Below, one piece after another: positions 27,341 to 36,977 of a DNA stretch of 64,000 nt. The stretch spans positions 52,791 through 116,790 of the forward strand of contig VXQO01000113.1 of the NCBI GenBank assembly GCA_009838975.1, given 5' to 3'. Source of the stretch: Gemmatimonadota bacterium. Its GTDB lineage: Bacteria; Gemmatimonadota; Gemmatimonadetes; Longimicrobiales; Gaopeijiaceae. The notes beneath the pieces were generated by a model. The model searched no databases and had not been told where the DNA came from. It was given only the letters and a program-made list of their open reading frames with translations. The number at the start of each line of letters is the position of its first letter. The stretch's first letter is position 1. The position numbers and the translations under genes were made by a program.

Positions 27341-28735
27341 ATGCTACCTGCCCTTCGCCTGCCCCTTGCACTCGGTGTTGCATGCGCCGCATTCCTGCCG
27401 GCCGGCACGCCCGCCCTCCACGCCCAGTCCGCCGACCGGATCTGGGGACGCGTCCTCACCGCCCAGGGCGACGAATACGAGGGATTCCTCGAGTTCAGCC
27501 GGGGCCAGAGCGCGGCCAGCTGGGCGGACGTGCTGGTGGGCAGCCGCGAGATATCCGACGACAACTACAACGCCTGGCTTCTGGCCGTGCACGACGGGAG
27601 GCCCGCGGTCCGCACCGTGGATGTAAGGGGCTATCGGGTTTCCTGGGAGGAGCGGTATCGGGACTTCGCGACCGAGACCCGCACGGGCATCCGCTTCGGG
27701 CACCTCGCCGCACTGGTGCAGGACGACGAGGGCGGGATCGAGGCGGTGCGGCGGGGCGCGGGGGATGCGGTGACGGTCGACGTCCCCGGCTCTCGGACGG
27801 GGGGTGTGTCCGTGTCGCCCGGCGGCGTGCGCACCACGTCGACGACCGGGGGGCTGAGGGCGCGCGTCACCGTCGACACCCCCGGCGAGGAGCAGGTCGT
27901 GGTCTCCGGACGCGTCATCGAGCGAATCGAATTCGGAGCCGCCCCGCCCGGCGCAGTTCCGTCGACCGCACGGGTCCACGGGTCGGTCGAAGACCGGTTC
28001 GGGCGCACCTTCACGGGGTTCATCTCCTGGAGCGGCGCTCCCGTCCTGCAGTCGGACCGGTTCCTCGGGCGGGACGACGACGGCGACCTTCGGCGCTTCC
28101 CCTTCGCCGAGATCAGCGCGGTGGAATCGCGCTTCGGCGGAGCATGGGTGACGCTGGCATCCGGCGAGGGATTCGACCTCTACCGCCCGCTCGGCTCGAG
28201 CTACCGGCAGTCCGACATCCGCTGGTACCGGCGGACGATCCGCGTCGCCGATCCCGGGCTCGGCACGGTCGAGGTGGAGTGGGACGACCTGCACGCGCTT
28301 CGGTTGCACCCCCCTTCCGTCGGGATGGGGTATGACGACTTCGGCGAAGCCGGCTCCCTGTACGGGGTGGTCACGAGCCGGTCGGGCGAAGAGTTCGAGG
28401 GCTGGATCCGGTGGGACGCCGACGAGGAGTGGACGTGGGATCAACTGAACGGGACATCGGACAACGTGGAGTTCGACGTGGAGTTCGGGAGGATCCGGCA
28501 GATCGTGCAATCCGACGACGGGCACGTCCGGATCACACTGCTGGATGGCCGCAACTACGAGCTTTCCGACTCGAACGACGTGGGCGGGGACAACCGGGGA
28601 ATCTTTGTGTTTCCGAACGCGGGCCCCCTGCAACGTGAGGGAGTCGGGCAGCAGGGAACCGACTGGCACCATATCGCCTGGGAGGACTTTGGCGAGGCGC
28701 GCTTCCGGGCGGCGCCGGAGGGTGCGGGCTCGTGA
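27341..28735 (+). CDS. Secreted protein of unknown function
   Basis: A 464-residue exported protein; signal peptide cut near LHAQS. Three related beta-rich segments recur, each with a G-x-V ... G-(x)-E/T-(x)-(F/Y)-x-G-(F/W)-(I/L) pattern (YEGFLEFSRG, FTGFISWSG, FEGWIRWDAD), so it looks like an internal triplicate. No enzyme motif was recognised. A GTGA overlap couples it to the downstream outer-membrane barrel gene, suggesting that they act together at the outer membrane. Confidence 0.65.
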   Translation: MLPALRLPLALGVACAAFLPAGTPALHAQSADRIWGRVLTAQGDEYEGFLEFSRGQSAASWADVLVGSREISDDNYNAWLLAVHDGRPAVRTVDVRGYRVSWEERYRDFATETRTGIRFGHLAALVQDDEGGIEAVRRGAGDAVTVDVPGSRTGGVSVSPGGVRTTSTTGGLRARVTVDTPGEEQVVVSGRVIERIEFGAAPPGAVPSTARVHGSVEDRFGRTFTGFISWSGAPVLQSDRFLGRDDDGDLRRFPFAEISAVESRFGGAWVTLASGEGFDLYRPLGSSYRQSDIRWYRRTIRVADPGLGTVEVEWDDLHALRLHPPSVGMGYDDFGEAGSLYGVVTSRSGEEFEGWIRWDADEEWTWDQLNGTSDNVEFDVEFGRIRQIVQSDDGHVRITLLDGRNYELSDSNDVGGDNRGIFVFPNAGPLQREGVGQQGTDWHHIAWEDFGEARFRAAPEGAGS

Positions 28736-31110
28736 GCGCCGCCGCCACGAAGGGTGCCCTGGCCACGGCCTTCGTCCTCGCCGCGACCGTCTCGGCAGCC
28801 ACTCCGCAAGCTGCGCCGGCGCAGACCCGCTTCGCCGCCGACGCCTTCCTGGATCCGGTCGCCCGGCAGCTCTACACGGCGGCCTTCGACGGCTGGACCG
28901 CGCTGGACGAATCGGTCGTGCGCTACACGGCCCGGATCGACCAGCGCATCGCCGCCGCCATCCGCGCGCCGCTCCGCGACCGCGTCCTCTACCACAGCGA
29001 GACGGCCGTCCGTACCTTCTGGGAACGCGACTACGACGCGGTGGTGCAGGTGCTCGGGAGCCGTTCGGAGTACCCGGGACGCACGATCGCCATGCGCGAG
29101 GGCGACCTGGACTGGCTCGAGGACCTTCCCTTCGACGGCCCCTTCGAACCGGGCAACGACCGCCTTTTCCTGGGCATGGACGACGAGGCGTTCAGCACGG
29201 ACGCGGAGGACAACGAGTTCGCCCTCATCCACCCCCTGGCCTCCGGTGCCGACACCATCTACCACTTCCAGAGCGGCGACACGATCACGCTATCGTTCCC
29301 CGACGGACGGCGGCTGGAGGCGATCCAGCTCGATGTCCTCCCGCGGGAGGCCGCCCCCCAGCGGATCAGCGGAATCCTCTGGATCGAGCCCGAAACGGGT
29401 GCGCTGGTTCGGGCCGCCTACCGCATGAGCCGTGAGTTCGACGCAGTGCGCGACATCCCGGAGCTGCAGGAAGAGGAAGACGCAGGCACCTTCCGGTTCG
29501 TTCCCGGCCTCTTCAAGCCGTGGACCTTCGACCTGAACGTCGTCTCGGTCGACTACGCGCTCTGGGACTTCAAGGCCTGGCTGCCCCGCAGCATGAGGAT
29601 CGAGGGCGAGGCAAGGGCGGGGATCATCAGGTTCCCCGTCTCAATGGACATGGCGTACCAGGTCGAGGCGGTGGTGCTGGAGGGGGACGTGGAGGTGGAC
29701 GAGCAGGGCGACCCGGTCATTCCGAGTGACGAGGCCGGGCCGGGGGCGGTGACGACGGCACCGGACGGGATAAGGGAGGTCCACTTCGCCACGCGCGCCG
29801 AGGCCATGGCCTTCATCGCCGCACTGCTCTCCGAGGACGACCGCATCGCGTACGAACTCATGGACGAGTCGGAGACCCCGGCAGCAGACCGCGAGTCGCT
29901 GCTGATCGTCCCGGAAGACCGCAGCCTTGTGGCCGAGAGCCCGCACCTGCCGCCGCCGGTGTGGGACGGCGCGCCCGGGTTCACGGACCCCGAGGAACTG
30001 GCGGAGTACATCGGGGACCTGGCGGACCTGCCGGCGCCTCCGATCCAGATGGTCCCCTGGACCTTCAACTGGGGGTGGGCGCGTCAGGATCTCATCCGCT
30101 ACAACCGGGTCGAGGGGCCCGCGCTGGGCGGGCGGTTCGACTGGGACCTGGGCGACCGCTACACCCTGGAGAGCGCGGGGTTCTTCGGGTTTGCCGACCT
30201 GCGTCCCAAGGTGCGACTGGACCTGGAGCGCTCCACGGTGTTGCGCCGCCTCACCCTCGGCGCCTACCACGAACTGCAGCCCGTCGATCCGCGGGCCGGG
30301 AACCTCGGATTCGGAAACTCCGTCGACGCCCTCCTCTTCGGCCGCGACAACGGTGAGTACTACCGCGCCACCGGAGCCGACTTCACCTGGCGACCTCCGG
30401 AGGGGACACGGGACTCCTTCCTCTTCCGCGCGTACGCGGAGCGCCACGAAGCGGTGGAGAACAACATCGACTTCGCCCTTTTTCGGGTCTTCGACGGCGA
30501 TTGGAGCTTCCGGCCGAACCTGGCAGCCGACCACGCCGACGAAGCGGGCGCGGAGGTGCGGATCTCGCCCTGGTGGGGTCACGATCCCCTGAAGGTGCAA
30601 TTCGGGCTGGAGTTTCATGGCCGCGGCGCGACGTGGCGCTCCGTCGGCGGCGGCGAACACGGGGACGGCGACGGCGCGCGAAGCGACTACGTGCAGGCCA
30701 GCGCCACCGCCCGCGCCATCATCCCCGTCCGGGGCGAGGGCTGGGACGGGTGGCGTCTGGGACTCGAGGCGGCGGGCGGCAATACCTGGGGCGGCGCTCC
30801 GGTCCAGCGCTCATGGTTCCTGGGTACCGCGTCCACGCTGCGCGGCTACCCGGCCTCGGTGGTCTCCGGCCCCTCGTTCCTGCGCGGGCGCGTCGAGGTC
30901 AGCCGCATCTTCCACGGGGTCGGCTGGAGCTTCTTCACCGACACCGGCTGGGCCGGCGAGGCGAGCGACTTCACCACGGGCGACCTGCTCTACGGCATCG
31001 GCATCGGCGGCAGCATCCTCGAAGGGCTCCTGCGCTTCGACCTTTCGCAGGGGCTGAAGGGTCCCTACAAGGACTTCCGGGTCGAACTCTACCTCGACGC
31101 CATTCTCTAG
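28732..31110 (+). CDS. Exported Omp85/BamA-like beta-barrel protein
   Basis: 792 residues starting with GTG inside the previous stop. Signal peptide cut near APAQT. The N-terminal half (to ~380) is a soluble domain without a named family. The C-terminal half alternates aromatic and charged residues over many short strands and includes GYPASVVSGPSFLRGRVEVSR, close to the last strands of Omp85/BamA-type or surface-antigen barrels, ending in an aromatic/hydrophobic strand. Probably an outer-membrane protein; transport or assembly role is inference. Confidence 0.65.
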   Translation: MSAAATKGALATAFVLAATVSAATPQAAPAQTRFAADAFLDPVARQLYTAAFDGWTALDESVVRYTARIDQRIAAAIRAPLRDRVLYHSETAVRTFWERDYDAVVQVLGSRSEYPGRTIAMREGDLDWLEDLPFDGPFEPGNDRLFLGMDDEAFSTDAEDNEFALIHPLASGADTIYHFQSGDTITLSFPDGRRLEAIQLDVLPREAAPQRISGILWIEPETGALVRAAYRMSREFDAVRDIPELQEEEDAGTFRFVPGLFKPWTFDLNVVSVDYALWDFKAWLPRSMRIEGEARAGIIRFPVSMDMAYQVEAVVLEGDVEVDEQGDPVIPSDEAGPGAVTTAPDGIREVHFATRAEAMAFIAALLSEDDRIAYELMDESETPAADRESLLIVPEDRSLVAESPHLPPPVWDGAPGFTDPEELAEYIGDLADLPAPPIQMVPWTFNWGWARQDLIRYNRVEGPALGGRFDWDLGDRYTLESAGFFGFADLRPKVRLDLERSTVLRRLTLGAYHELQPVDPRAGNLGFGNSVDALLFGRDNGEYYRATGADFTWRPPEGTRDSFLFRAYAERHEAVENNIDFALFRVFDGDWSFRPNLAADHADEAGAEVRISPWWGHDPLKVQFGLEFHGRGATWRSVGGGEHGDGDGARSDYVQASATARAIIPVRGEGWDGWRLGLEAAGGNTWGGAPVQRSWFLGTASTLRGYPASVVSGPSFLRGRVEVSRIFHGVGWSFFTDTGWAGEASDFTTGDLLYGIGIGGSILEGLLRFDLSQGLKGPYKDFRVELYLDAIL

Positions 31111-31119
31111 CAGCCATAC

Positions 31120-31148
31120 TTGACGGGCGCCGCGGCCCGGCGTAGAGA
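31120..31148 (+). promoter_or_regulatory. Candidate sigma-70-type promoter for FAH-family gene
   Basis: TTGACG (31120-31125), 17-base spacer, TAGAGA (31143-31148), about 60 bases before the FAH gene start. Weak -10 match; seen by eye only. Confidence 0.25.
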
Positions 31149-31208
31149 ATCAGACTACGATTCGCGTAACGCCGCCATCGGCAAAGCACCTCAGCATGGG
31201 GCAGGATC

Positions 31209-32393
31209 ATGCGACCCGACGTTGCCACGCTCTCTCGCACCGCCCTCGCGGCGGCCCTCTTCACATCGCTGGCCGCGGGCCCCGGCCCGGCCGCCGCGTC
31301 GGCCCAATCGGGCGCGACCATGGACGTCGTCGAGCCCTTCAAGGTCGGCACCTTCGAGATCGACGGCGAGCCCCGGGTCGCGCTGGTGCTCCGGGACGCG
31401 CTCGTTGTCGACATCGGCGAGGCCAACCGCGCGCTGGAGCGCAACCCCGCCTATCCCGCGGTCCCCGCCCCCGCCGACATGCTGGACCTGATCGGACGGT
31501 ACGAGTACGGCGTCAGGCCTCGCCTCTACGAGATCGTGAATCACCTCGTCGCGAACGGCATGATCGACGGGAGCGCGCGCGCCGGCTTCATCCATGAACT
31601 CGGCGACGTGCGGACGCTGCCGCCGATCATGTACCCGGGCAAGATCATGAACGCAGCCGTCAACTTCTACAGCCACGTGAACGAAACGGGCACCGAGGAG
31701 GAACGCGCCGAGGCTCGCCGGCAGCGGCGCGAGAACCGCGGAGTCCCTTACCTCTTCCTGAAGCCCAGCCGGGGCGCCGTGATCGGGAATAACGACGAGG
31801 TGGTGATCCCCTGGGGCCGCGACCGCACGGACTGGGAGGTCGAGCTGGGCGCCGTGATCGGCCGCGCGGCCAAGTACGTCTCGGCCACCGAGGCGCAGGA
31901 CTACGTCTTCGGGTACACCGTAACCCTCGACATCTCGGACCGGGGCGGCCGTCCCCCGGGCGGCAACCCCCTCACCTCGGACTGGTTCGTGGGCAAGGGC
32001 CACGACACCTTCGCGCCGATGGGTCCCTGGATCGTGCCGAAGGAGTTCTACGGCGACCCGATGGAGAACCTGCGGCAGACCCTGAGCGTCGGCGGCGAGC
32101 AGATGCAGGAGGCCCGCGCCGGCGACATGATTCACACGCTCTGGGAGCTGATCGAGTACGGCTCGTCGATCATCACGCTCTTCCCCGGCGACGTGATCAA
32201 CAACGGGACCTCCGGCGGCGTCGGGATGGGCACCGCGGTGCGCGGCGAACAGCGCTTCCTTCAGCCCGGCGACCTGATCGAGGCAAGCATCGACGGGATC
32301 GGGACGCTGACGATCCCGGTCGTGGGCGAGGATGAGCCGGCGGGCGGCACCGGCGCGCGCCTGCCACCGGTGAGGACGTACAGGCGGCGCTGA
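31209..32393 (+). CDS. Exported fumarylacetoacetate hydrolase (FAH) family protein
   Basis: 394 residues with an N-terminal signal peptide (ALAAALFTSLAAGPGPA, cut near ASAQS), unusual because FAH enzymes are normally cytoplasmic. The FAH fold has the metal-binding E-x-E in DWEVELGAVIG, the Asp in TLDISDRGG, the Lys in GKGHDTFAPMGPW, and NGTSGGVGMG. A Mg/Mn-dependent hydrolase or decarboxylase acting in the periplasm is inferred; substrate unknown. A monocistronic gene preceding a tRNA-Leu on the other strand. Confidence 0.85.
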   Translation: MRPDVATLSRTALAAALFTSLAAGPGPAAASAQSGATMDVVEPFKVGTFEIDGEPRVALVLRDALVVDIGEANRALERNPAYPAVPAPADMLDLIGRYEYGVRPRLYEIVNHLVANGMIDGSARAGFIHELGDVRTLPPIMYPGKIMNAAVNFYSHVNETGTEEERAEARRQRRENRGVPYLFLKPSRGAVIGNNDEVVIPWGRDRTDWEVELGAVIGRAAKYVSATEAQDYVFGYTVTLDISDRGGRPPGGNPLTSDWFVGKGHDTFAPMGPWIVPKEFYGDPMENLRQTLSVGGEQMQEARAGDMIHTLWELIEYGSSIITLFPGDVINNGTSGGVGMGTAVRGEQRFLQPGDLIEASIDGIGTLTIPVVGEDEPAGGTGARLPPVRTYRRR

Positions 32394-32394
32394 G

Positions 32395-32478
32395 TGCCGG
32401 GGGCGGGACTCGAACCCGCATGGGAATGCTCCCGGGGGATTTTAAGTCCCCTGTGTATACCGATTTCACCACCCCGGC
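32395..32478 (-). tRNA. tRNA-Leu (anticodon UAA)
   Basis: On the minus strand the 84-base sequence folds as a class II tRNA. Acceptor GCCGGGG pairs with CCCCGGC followed by discriminator A. The D-arm has TGGTGAAATCGG. The anticodon stem GGGGA/TCCCC has loop CTTAAAA with anticodon TAA. A long variable arm is present, and the T-loop is GGTTCGAGTCC. CCA is not encoded. Begins 6 bases before... nothing coding; convergent with the FAH gene, which stops 2 bases away. Confidence 0.95.
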
Positions 32479-32521
32479 CGGGGGATGAAAGCTAGCAGGC
32501 GCGCGCCGAACGGCGGAATCG

Positions 32522-33499
32522 CTACAGGATCGTGGCGCCGAGGGCCGAGGCCACGAGCCCGACGCCCAGCTGCGCCGTCTGGTTGCGGTCGTCGAGGACC
32601 GGGTTGAGTTCGACGACCTCCAGGCTGAGCAGCTCCCCCGACCGCGACGCCTTCTCGCACACCAGGTGCCCTTCCCGGTAGGTCAGCCCGCCGCGAATGG
32701 GCGTGCCGACTCCGGGAGCGACCCTCGGGTCCAGGGCGTCGAGGTCGAGGGACAGGTGGAATCCGCACGTGTCGTCGCCAGCGCGTTTCAGCGCCTCGTC
32801 CATGCACGGAGCCACGCCCCTTTCGTCGATCTCCGACATCGTAAACACCCGTACCCCCAGCTCGCGGATGAGCCGCTTCTCACCCGCGTCAAGACTTCGT
32901 GCACCGAGGACGCTGACGTTTTCGGGACGCACGCTGATCCTTCCCCGGGTCAGCAGCGCGTGTCCGTGTCCCAGCAGTATCGCCAGGGGCATCCCGTGGA
33001 TGTTGCCGGTGGGCGAGGTATGTGGCTGGTTCATGTCGGCATGCGCGTCGACCCAGATGACGCCGATCGACTCCTCGCGCTCGCGATAGTGATCGGCGAC
33101 GGCCGCCACCGATCCGATCGAGATGGAGTGATCCCCGCCGAGCACGAGCGGTGTGCAGCCCCGGTCCAGGCCCTGCTTCACCGCGGCACGCGTCCGATCG
33201 GCAACGTGCGCGATCTCGTTCAGGAAGGGCATCGCGGTCCCGCCGGCTTCGGTGGTTTCGAGACCGCCGGCGGTGATCGTGCCGAGTTCCGTGACACTGT
33301 GGCCGATCGCCTCGATCTCACGGGTGATCCCCGCGATCCGAAGCGCGGAGGGGCCCATGTCGACCCCCCGGCGTCCCGCGCCGAGATCGATGGAGACGGA
33401 GATCAGCGCGATGTCTCTGTGTGGAGCCTGGGGCATTTCCGGTCCGGGGCTGCGGGCTGTGACCCTGTATGTGGCGTGGTCGCGTTCAAAGGCTGACAC
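32522..33499 (-). CDS. rocF: Arginase
   Basis: Mn-dependent hydrolysis of arginine to ornithine and urea. 325 residues. Metal-binding motifs are all present: GGDHSIS near 120, DAHADMN near 150, and SLDLDALDP near 250. A GHG and SP-TGNIHG stretch lines the guanidino site. The first ATG (33499) adds ~22 residues before MPQAPHRDIALIS, where the conserved domain begins, so the start may be further in. An agmatinase-like specificity is less likely because the length and LD(L)DALDP context match arginases. Divergent from the propeller-amidohydrolase gene over a 106-base promoter gap. Confidence 0.92.
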   Translation of the reverse strand: MSAFERDHATYRVTARSPGPEMPQAPHRDIALISVSIDLGAGRRGVDMGPSALRIAGITREIEAIGHSVTELGTITAGGLETTEAGGTAMPFLNEIAHVADRTRAAVKQGLDRGCTPLVLGGDHSISIGSVAAVADHYREREESIGVIWVDAHADMNQPHTSPTGNIHGMPLAILLGHGHALLTRGRISVRPENVSVLGARSLDAGEKRLIRELGVRVFTMSEIDERGVAPCMDEALKRAGDDTCGFHLSLDLDALDPRVAPGVGTPIRGGLTYREGHLVCEKASRSGELLSLEVVELNPVLDDRNQTAQLGVGLVASALGATIL

Positions 33500-33605
33500 T
33501 ACTATTCACCCCGAACGTATGTTTTGGGTTCGGCCGGTCAATTCCCGGGCGGCCGTTTCTCATTCGCGGAAACCCCCGATGCAACCCCAGGCACGGAGTT
33601 GGCGC

Positions 33606-36600
33606 ATGCGCTGTCTCAAACGCACTCACTGGGCAATCCCACTGGTGATGCTCACTCCACTCTCCACCCCAGGCCAGGAGACCGAACCGGATCCCGACCG
33701 CGGCCTCCCCCTGGAGCCCGCCCGCTGGGCCCGGTTCACGACCAACGAGGGGACCTGGATCTCGCTCGACGTGAGCCCCGATGGCCAGACGATCGTCTTC
33801 GACATGCTCGGCGACCTGTACTCGATGCCGATCACCGGTGGCGACGCCACACGCCTCACCAGCGGAATGGGCTACGACATGCAGCCCCGCTTCAGCCCCG
33901 ACGGCGAGCGGATCGTCTTCGTCTCCGACCGGAGTGGGGACCAGAACGTCTGGCTGATGCCTTCGGCGGGCGGTGACCCGACGCAGGTGAGCAAGGGGGT
34001 CGGAAGCGGCTTCCTGTCGCCCGAGTGGATGCCGGACGGGAAGTACATCGTCGTGTCGAGGTCGCGCCAGTTCTTCGGCCTCGAAAAGCTGTGGCTGTAC
34101 CACGTGGACGGCGGCACCGGGATCGAGATGGTCGGAGGAACCGGCGCTCAGCGGATGATGGGCGCCGCTGTGGACGCCGAAGGACGCTATGTCTGGTACG
34201 CGCAGCGCCAGGGGACGTGGCAGTACAACGCGATCTTCCCGCAGTTCCAGCTCTGGGTCTACGACCGGCAGTCGGGGACGCGCACACCGATGACGAACAG
34301 GTACGGGTCCGCGTTCCGGCCCGCGGTGTCGCCGGACGGAACGATGCTGGCGTACGGGAGCCGCGACGACGCGGACACGGGGATCCGGATTCGCGATCTG
34401 GCCTCGGGGATGGAACGCTGGCTGGCCTACCCCGTGCAGCGCGACGACATGGAATCGACCGCGACCATGGACGTGCTCCCCGGCTACTCCTTCACGCCCG
34501 AGTCGGACGCGCTGGTGATGTCCTACGGCGGCCGCATCTGGCGGGTGCCGGTGGACGGAAGCGATCCCGCCGAGATCCCCTTCTCGGTCGAGGCCGAGAT
34601 CGCGATTGGGCCCGAGGTCGAGTTCGAGTACCCGATCGAGGACACGCCGACATTCACCGTCAAGCAGATCCGGTATCCGCGTCCCTCGCCCGACGGAACC
34701 CGCGTCGCCTTTACCGCCCTCGACCGCGTGTACGTTGCGGAGCTGGCGGACGGGACGACTCGGCGGCTGACCAGCGACGAAGTGGGCGAACACCGGCCGG
34801 TCTGGTCGCCGGACGGGAGCTATGTGGCCTATGTGACCTGGGACGACGACAGCGGCGAAGGCCACATCCGGCGCGTGCCGGCGGACGGCGGTGCCGCGGT
34901 CACGCTCACGTCGGCGCCCGCCTACTATCGCGACCTCGTGTACTCGCCCGACGGCGAGCGCATCGTGGGCGTGCGGTCCGCCAGGCGCGATGTGCAGGAG
35001 GCCATCGATCCCTTCGTCAGCACCATCGGCTCCGAGTTCATCTGGATCCCGGCCGATGGCGGCGAGGTGACCGTGATCGGCCCCACGGCCGGACGCAGAT
35101 CGCCGCACTTTACCGAGGATCCCGACCGCATCTACTACTACGGAACCGCCCGCGCGGACGCGGTGCCGGGTTCTCCCACGCCTCCGCCGCCGACTACGGC
35201 GCTGTCTTCGGCGCGCTGGGACGACACCGACAGGAAGCGCCACCTCCAGGTCACGAGGAGGGCGGATCTGTCGGCGGGCGGCGTTCCCATCGGCTACAAG
35301 CGCTCGGCGACGTCCGACCTCGTGATGCCCGCGGACTTCGACGACGACGAGCCGCGCGAACTGATCCTGCGCTTCATCTCCGCCTCGGTCGAGATGGCGC
35401 CGCAGGGCGACCTCGCGCTGGCCCAGGTGGGAGACGACCTGTACGCCGTCACGGTTCCCGACCTGGGTGCCGTGCTGCCCACGGTGGACGTGGTCAAGCC
35501 CGACTCGGCCGCGGTCCCGGTGTGGAAGCTGAACGATCTCGGCGTCGAGTTCCCGGTGTGGGGCGCGGATGGCCGCACCGTGCACTGGTCGCTCGGCAAC
35601 GCCCTGTTCACCTACGACCTGGACGCCGCCGCCGACCCGGACTACGAGCCCGCGGAGCAGCAGATCGCGGTGACGGCGGACCGGGACATCCCCCGGGGCA
35701 CCGTCGTGCTGCGCGGTGCGCGGGCGATCACGATGAACGGCGACGAGATCGTCGAGAACGCCGACATCGTGGTGACCGACAACCGCATCACGTCGGTTTC
35801 GGCAGGGCCCGGGGACGTTCCCGAGGGCGCCACCGTGATCGATGTCGCGGGCAGGACGATCATCCCCGGCTTCGTGGACACGCACGCGCACATGTGGAAC
35901 CTGTGGGGGCTGCACTGGGCGCGCCCGTGGATCTACCAGGCGAACGTCGCCTACGGGGTGACCACGACCCGCGACCCGCAGACGGCGACGACCGACGTGC
36001 TCTCCTACGAGGACATGGTGCGCGCCGGGAAGATGGTCGGCCCGCGCGTCTATTCGACCGGGCCGGGCGTGTTCAGCCAGGACTTCGTCAGCAGCTACGA
36101 GCACGCGCTGGACGTGCTGACCAAGTACAGCCGCTACTACGACACCAAGACCTTCAAGATGTACATGTCCGGCAACCGCCGTCAGCGCCAGTGGCTGATC
36201 ATGGCGGCGCGCGAACTGGGCCTCATGCCCACCACCGAGGGAGGGCTGGACTACCGGCTCAACATGACCCACGCGATCGACGGCTATCCGGGCATCGAGC
36301 ACTCCATGCCGATCATCCCGGCGTACGGGGACGTCGTCGAGCTGTTCGCGACATCCGGCACGGTCAACTCACCCACGCTGCTCGTTTCCTACGGCGGGCC
36401 CTGGGCGGAGAACTACTTCTACACGCGCGAGGACGTCTTCGGAGACGAGAAGCTGACCCACTTCACGCCCAAGCGGGAGCTGGACACGAAGGCGCGGCGG
36501 CTGCAGACGACCGGCCCAGGACCGGGCGGCTGGTTCATGGAGGATGAATACGCATTCCCGAAGCACGCCGCCTGGCTGACGCGACTCGTGGAGAACGGCG

Positions 36601-36977
36601 GGAAGACGGGCGTCGGCAGTCACGGACAGCTGCAGGGACTGGGCTTCCACTGGGAGCTGTGGGCGATGCAGGCCGGCGACATGGACGAGCACGACGCACT
36701 TCGCGCCGCGACGATCATGGGCGCCGAGGCGATCGGTCTGGGCGGTGATCTGGGCTCGATCGAAGCCGGCAAGCTGGCGGATCTGGTCATCCTCGACGCC
36801 GACCCGCTCGCCAACATCCGCAACACCAACACGGTGCACCAGGTGATGATGAACGGACGGCTCTACGACGGCGACACCCTCGACGAGCTGTGGCCGAGGC
36901 AACGGCCCGCACCGGACGAACCATGGCGAAACACCGCGCCCAATGTCCGCGCCGGCATCCGGGGAGGTGACAAATGA
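33606..36977 (+). CDS. Exported TolB-like propeller + amidohydrolase protein (paralogue 1)
   Basis: 1123 residues. Signal peptide near the start (HWAIPLVMLTPLSTPGQ). Residues ~45-700 are PD40/TolB-like blades (repeated SPDG(E/T/Q)R(I/V)xF, for instance FSPDGERIVFVSD). From ~700 an amidohydrolase-1 TIM barrel has DTHAHMW (metal HxH near 758), TKTFKMYMSGN, MPTTEGG, GIEHSMP and GSHGQLQG. The C-terminal GSIEAGKLADLVILDADPL is the usual composite beta strand. Probably a periplasmic metal-dependent hydrolase, peptide- or amide-directed (inference). Followed by paralogue 2 with an ATGA overlap. Confidence 0.9.
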   Translation: MRCLKRTHWAIPLVMLTPLSTPGQETEPDPDRGLPLEPARWARFTTNEGTWISLDVSPDGQTIVFDMLGDLYSMPITGGDATRLTSGMGYDMQPRFSPDGERIVFVSDRSGDQNVWLMPSAGGDPTQVSKGVGSGFLSPEWMPDGKYIVVSRSRQFFGLEKLWLYHVDGGTGIEMVGGTGAQRMMGAAVDAEGRYVWYAQRQGTWQYNAIFPQFQLWVYDRQSGTRTPMTNRYGSAFRPAVSPDGTMLAYGSRDDADTGIRIRDLASGMERWLAYPVQRDDMESTATMDVLPGYSFTPESDALVMSYGGRIWRVPVDGSDPAEIPFSVEAEIAIGPEVEFEYPIEDTPTFTVKQIRYPRPSPDGTRVAFTALDRVYVAELADGTTRRLTSDEVGEHRPVWSPDGSYVAYVTWDDDSGEGHIRRVPADGGAAVTLTSAPAYYRDLVYSPDGERIVGVRSARRDVQEAIDPFVSTIGSEFIWIPADGGEVTVIGPTAGRRSPHFTEDPDRIYYYGTARADAVPGSPTPPPPTTALSSARWDDTDRKRHLQVTRRADLSAGGVPIGYKRSATSDLVMPADFDDDEPRELILRFISASVEMAPQGDLALAQVGDDLYAVTVPDLGAVLPTVDVVKPDSAAVPVWKLNDLGVEFPVWGADGRTVHWSLGNALFTYDLDAAADPDYEPAEQQIAVTADRDIPRGTVVLRGARAITMNGDEIVENADIVVTDNRITSVSAGPGDVPEGATVIDVAGRTIIPGFVDTHAHMWNLWGLHWARPWIYQANVAYGVTTTRDPQTATTDVLSYEDMVRAGKMVGPRVYSTGPGVFSQDFVSSYEHALDVLTKYSRYYDTKTFKMYMSGNRRQRQWLIMAARELGLMPTTEGGLDYRLNMTHAIDGYPGIEHSMPIIPAYGDVVELFATSGTVNSPTLLVSYGGPWAENYFYTREDVFGDEKLTHFTPKRELDTKARRLQTTGPGPGGWFMEDEYAFPKHAAWLTRLVENGGKTGVGSHGQLQGLGFHWELWAMQAGDMDEHDALRAATIMGAEAIGLGGDLGSIEAGKLADLVILDADPLANIRNTNTVHQVMMNGRLYDGDTLDELWPRQRPAPDEPWRNTAPNVRAGIRGGDK

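Noticed and set aside
32395..32478. tRNA-Leu as integration site of an island
   Set aside because: No integrase nearby and no duplicated tRNA 3' end seen; the element in this window uses the P450 gene instead.
33486..36302. 938-residue open frame on the minus strand opposite propeller-amidohydrolase 1
   Set aside because: His/Arg/Gly/Val-rich, typical of the antisense of a GC-rich gene; the plus-strand gene has full domain content.
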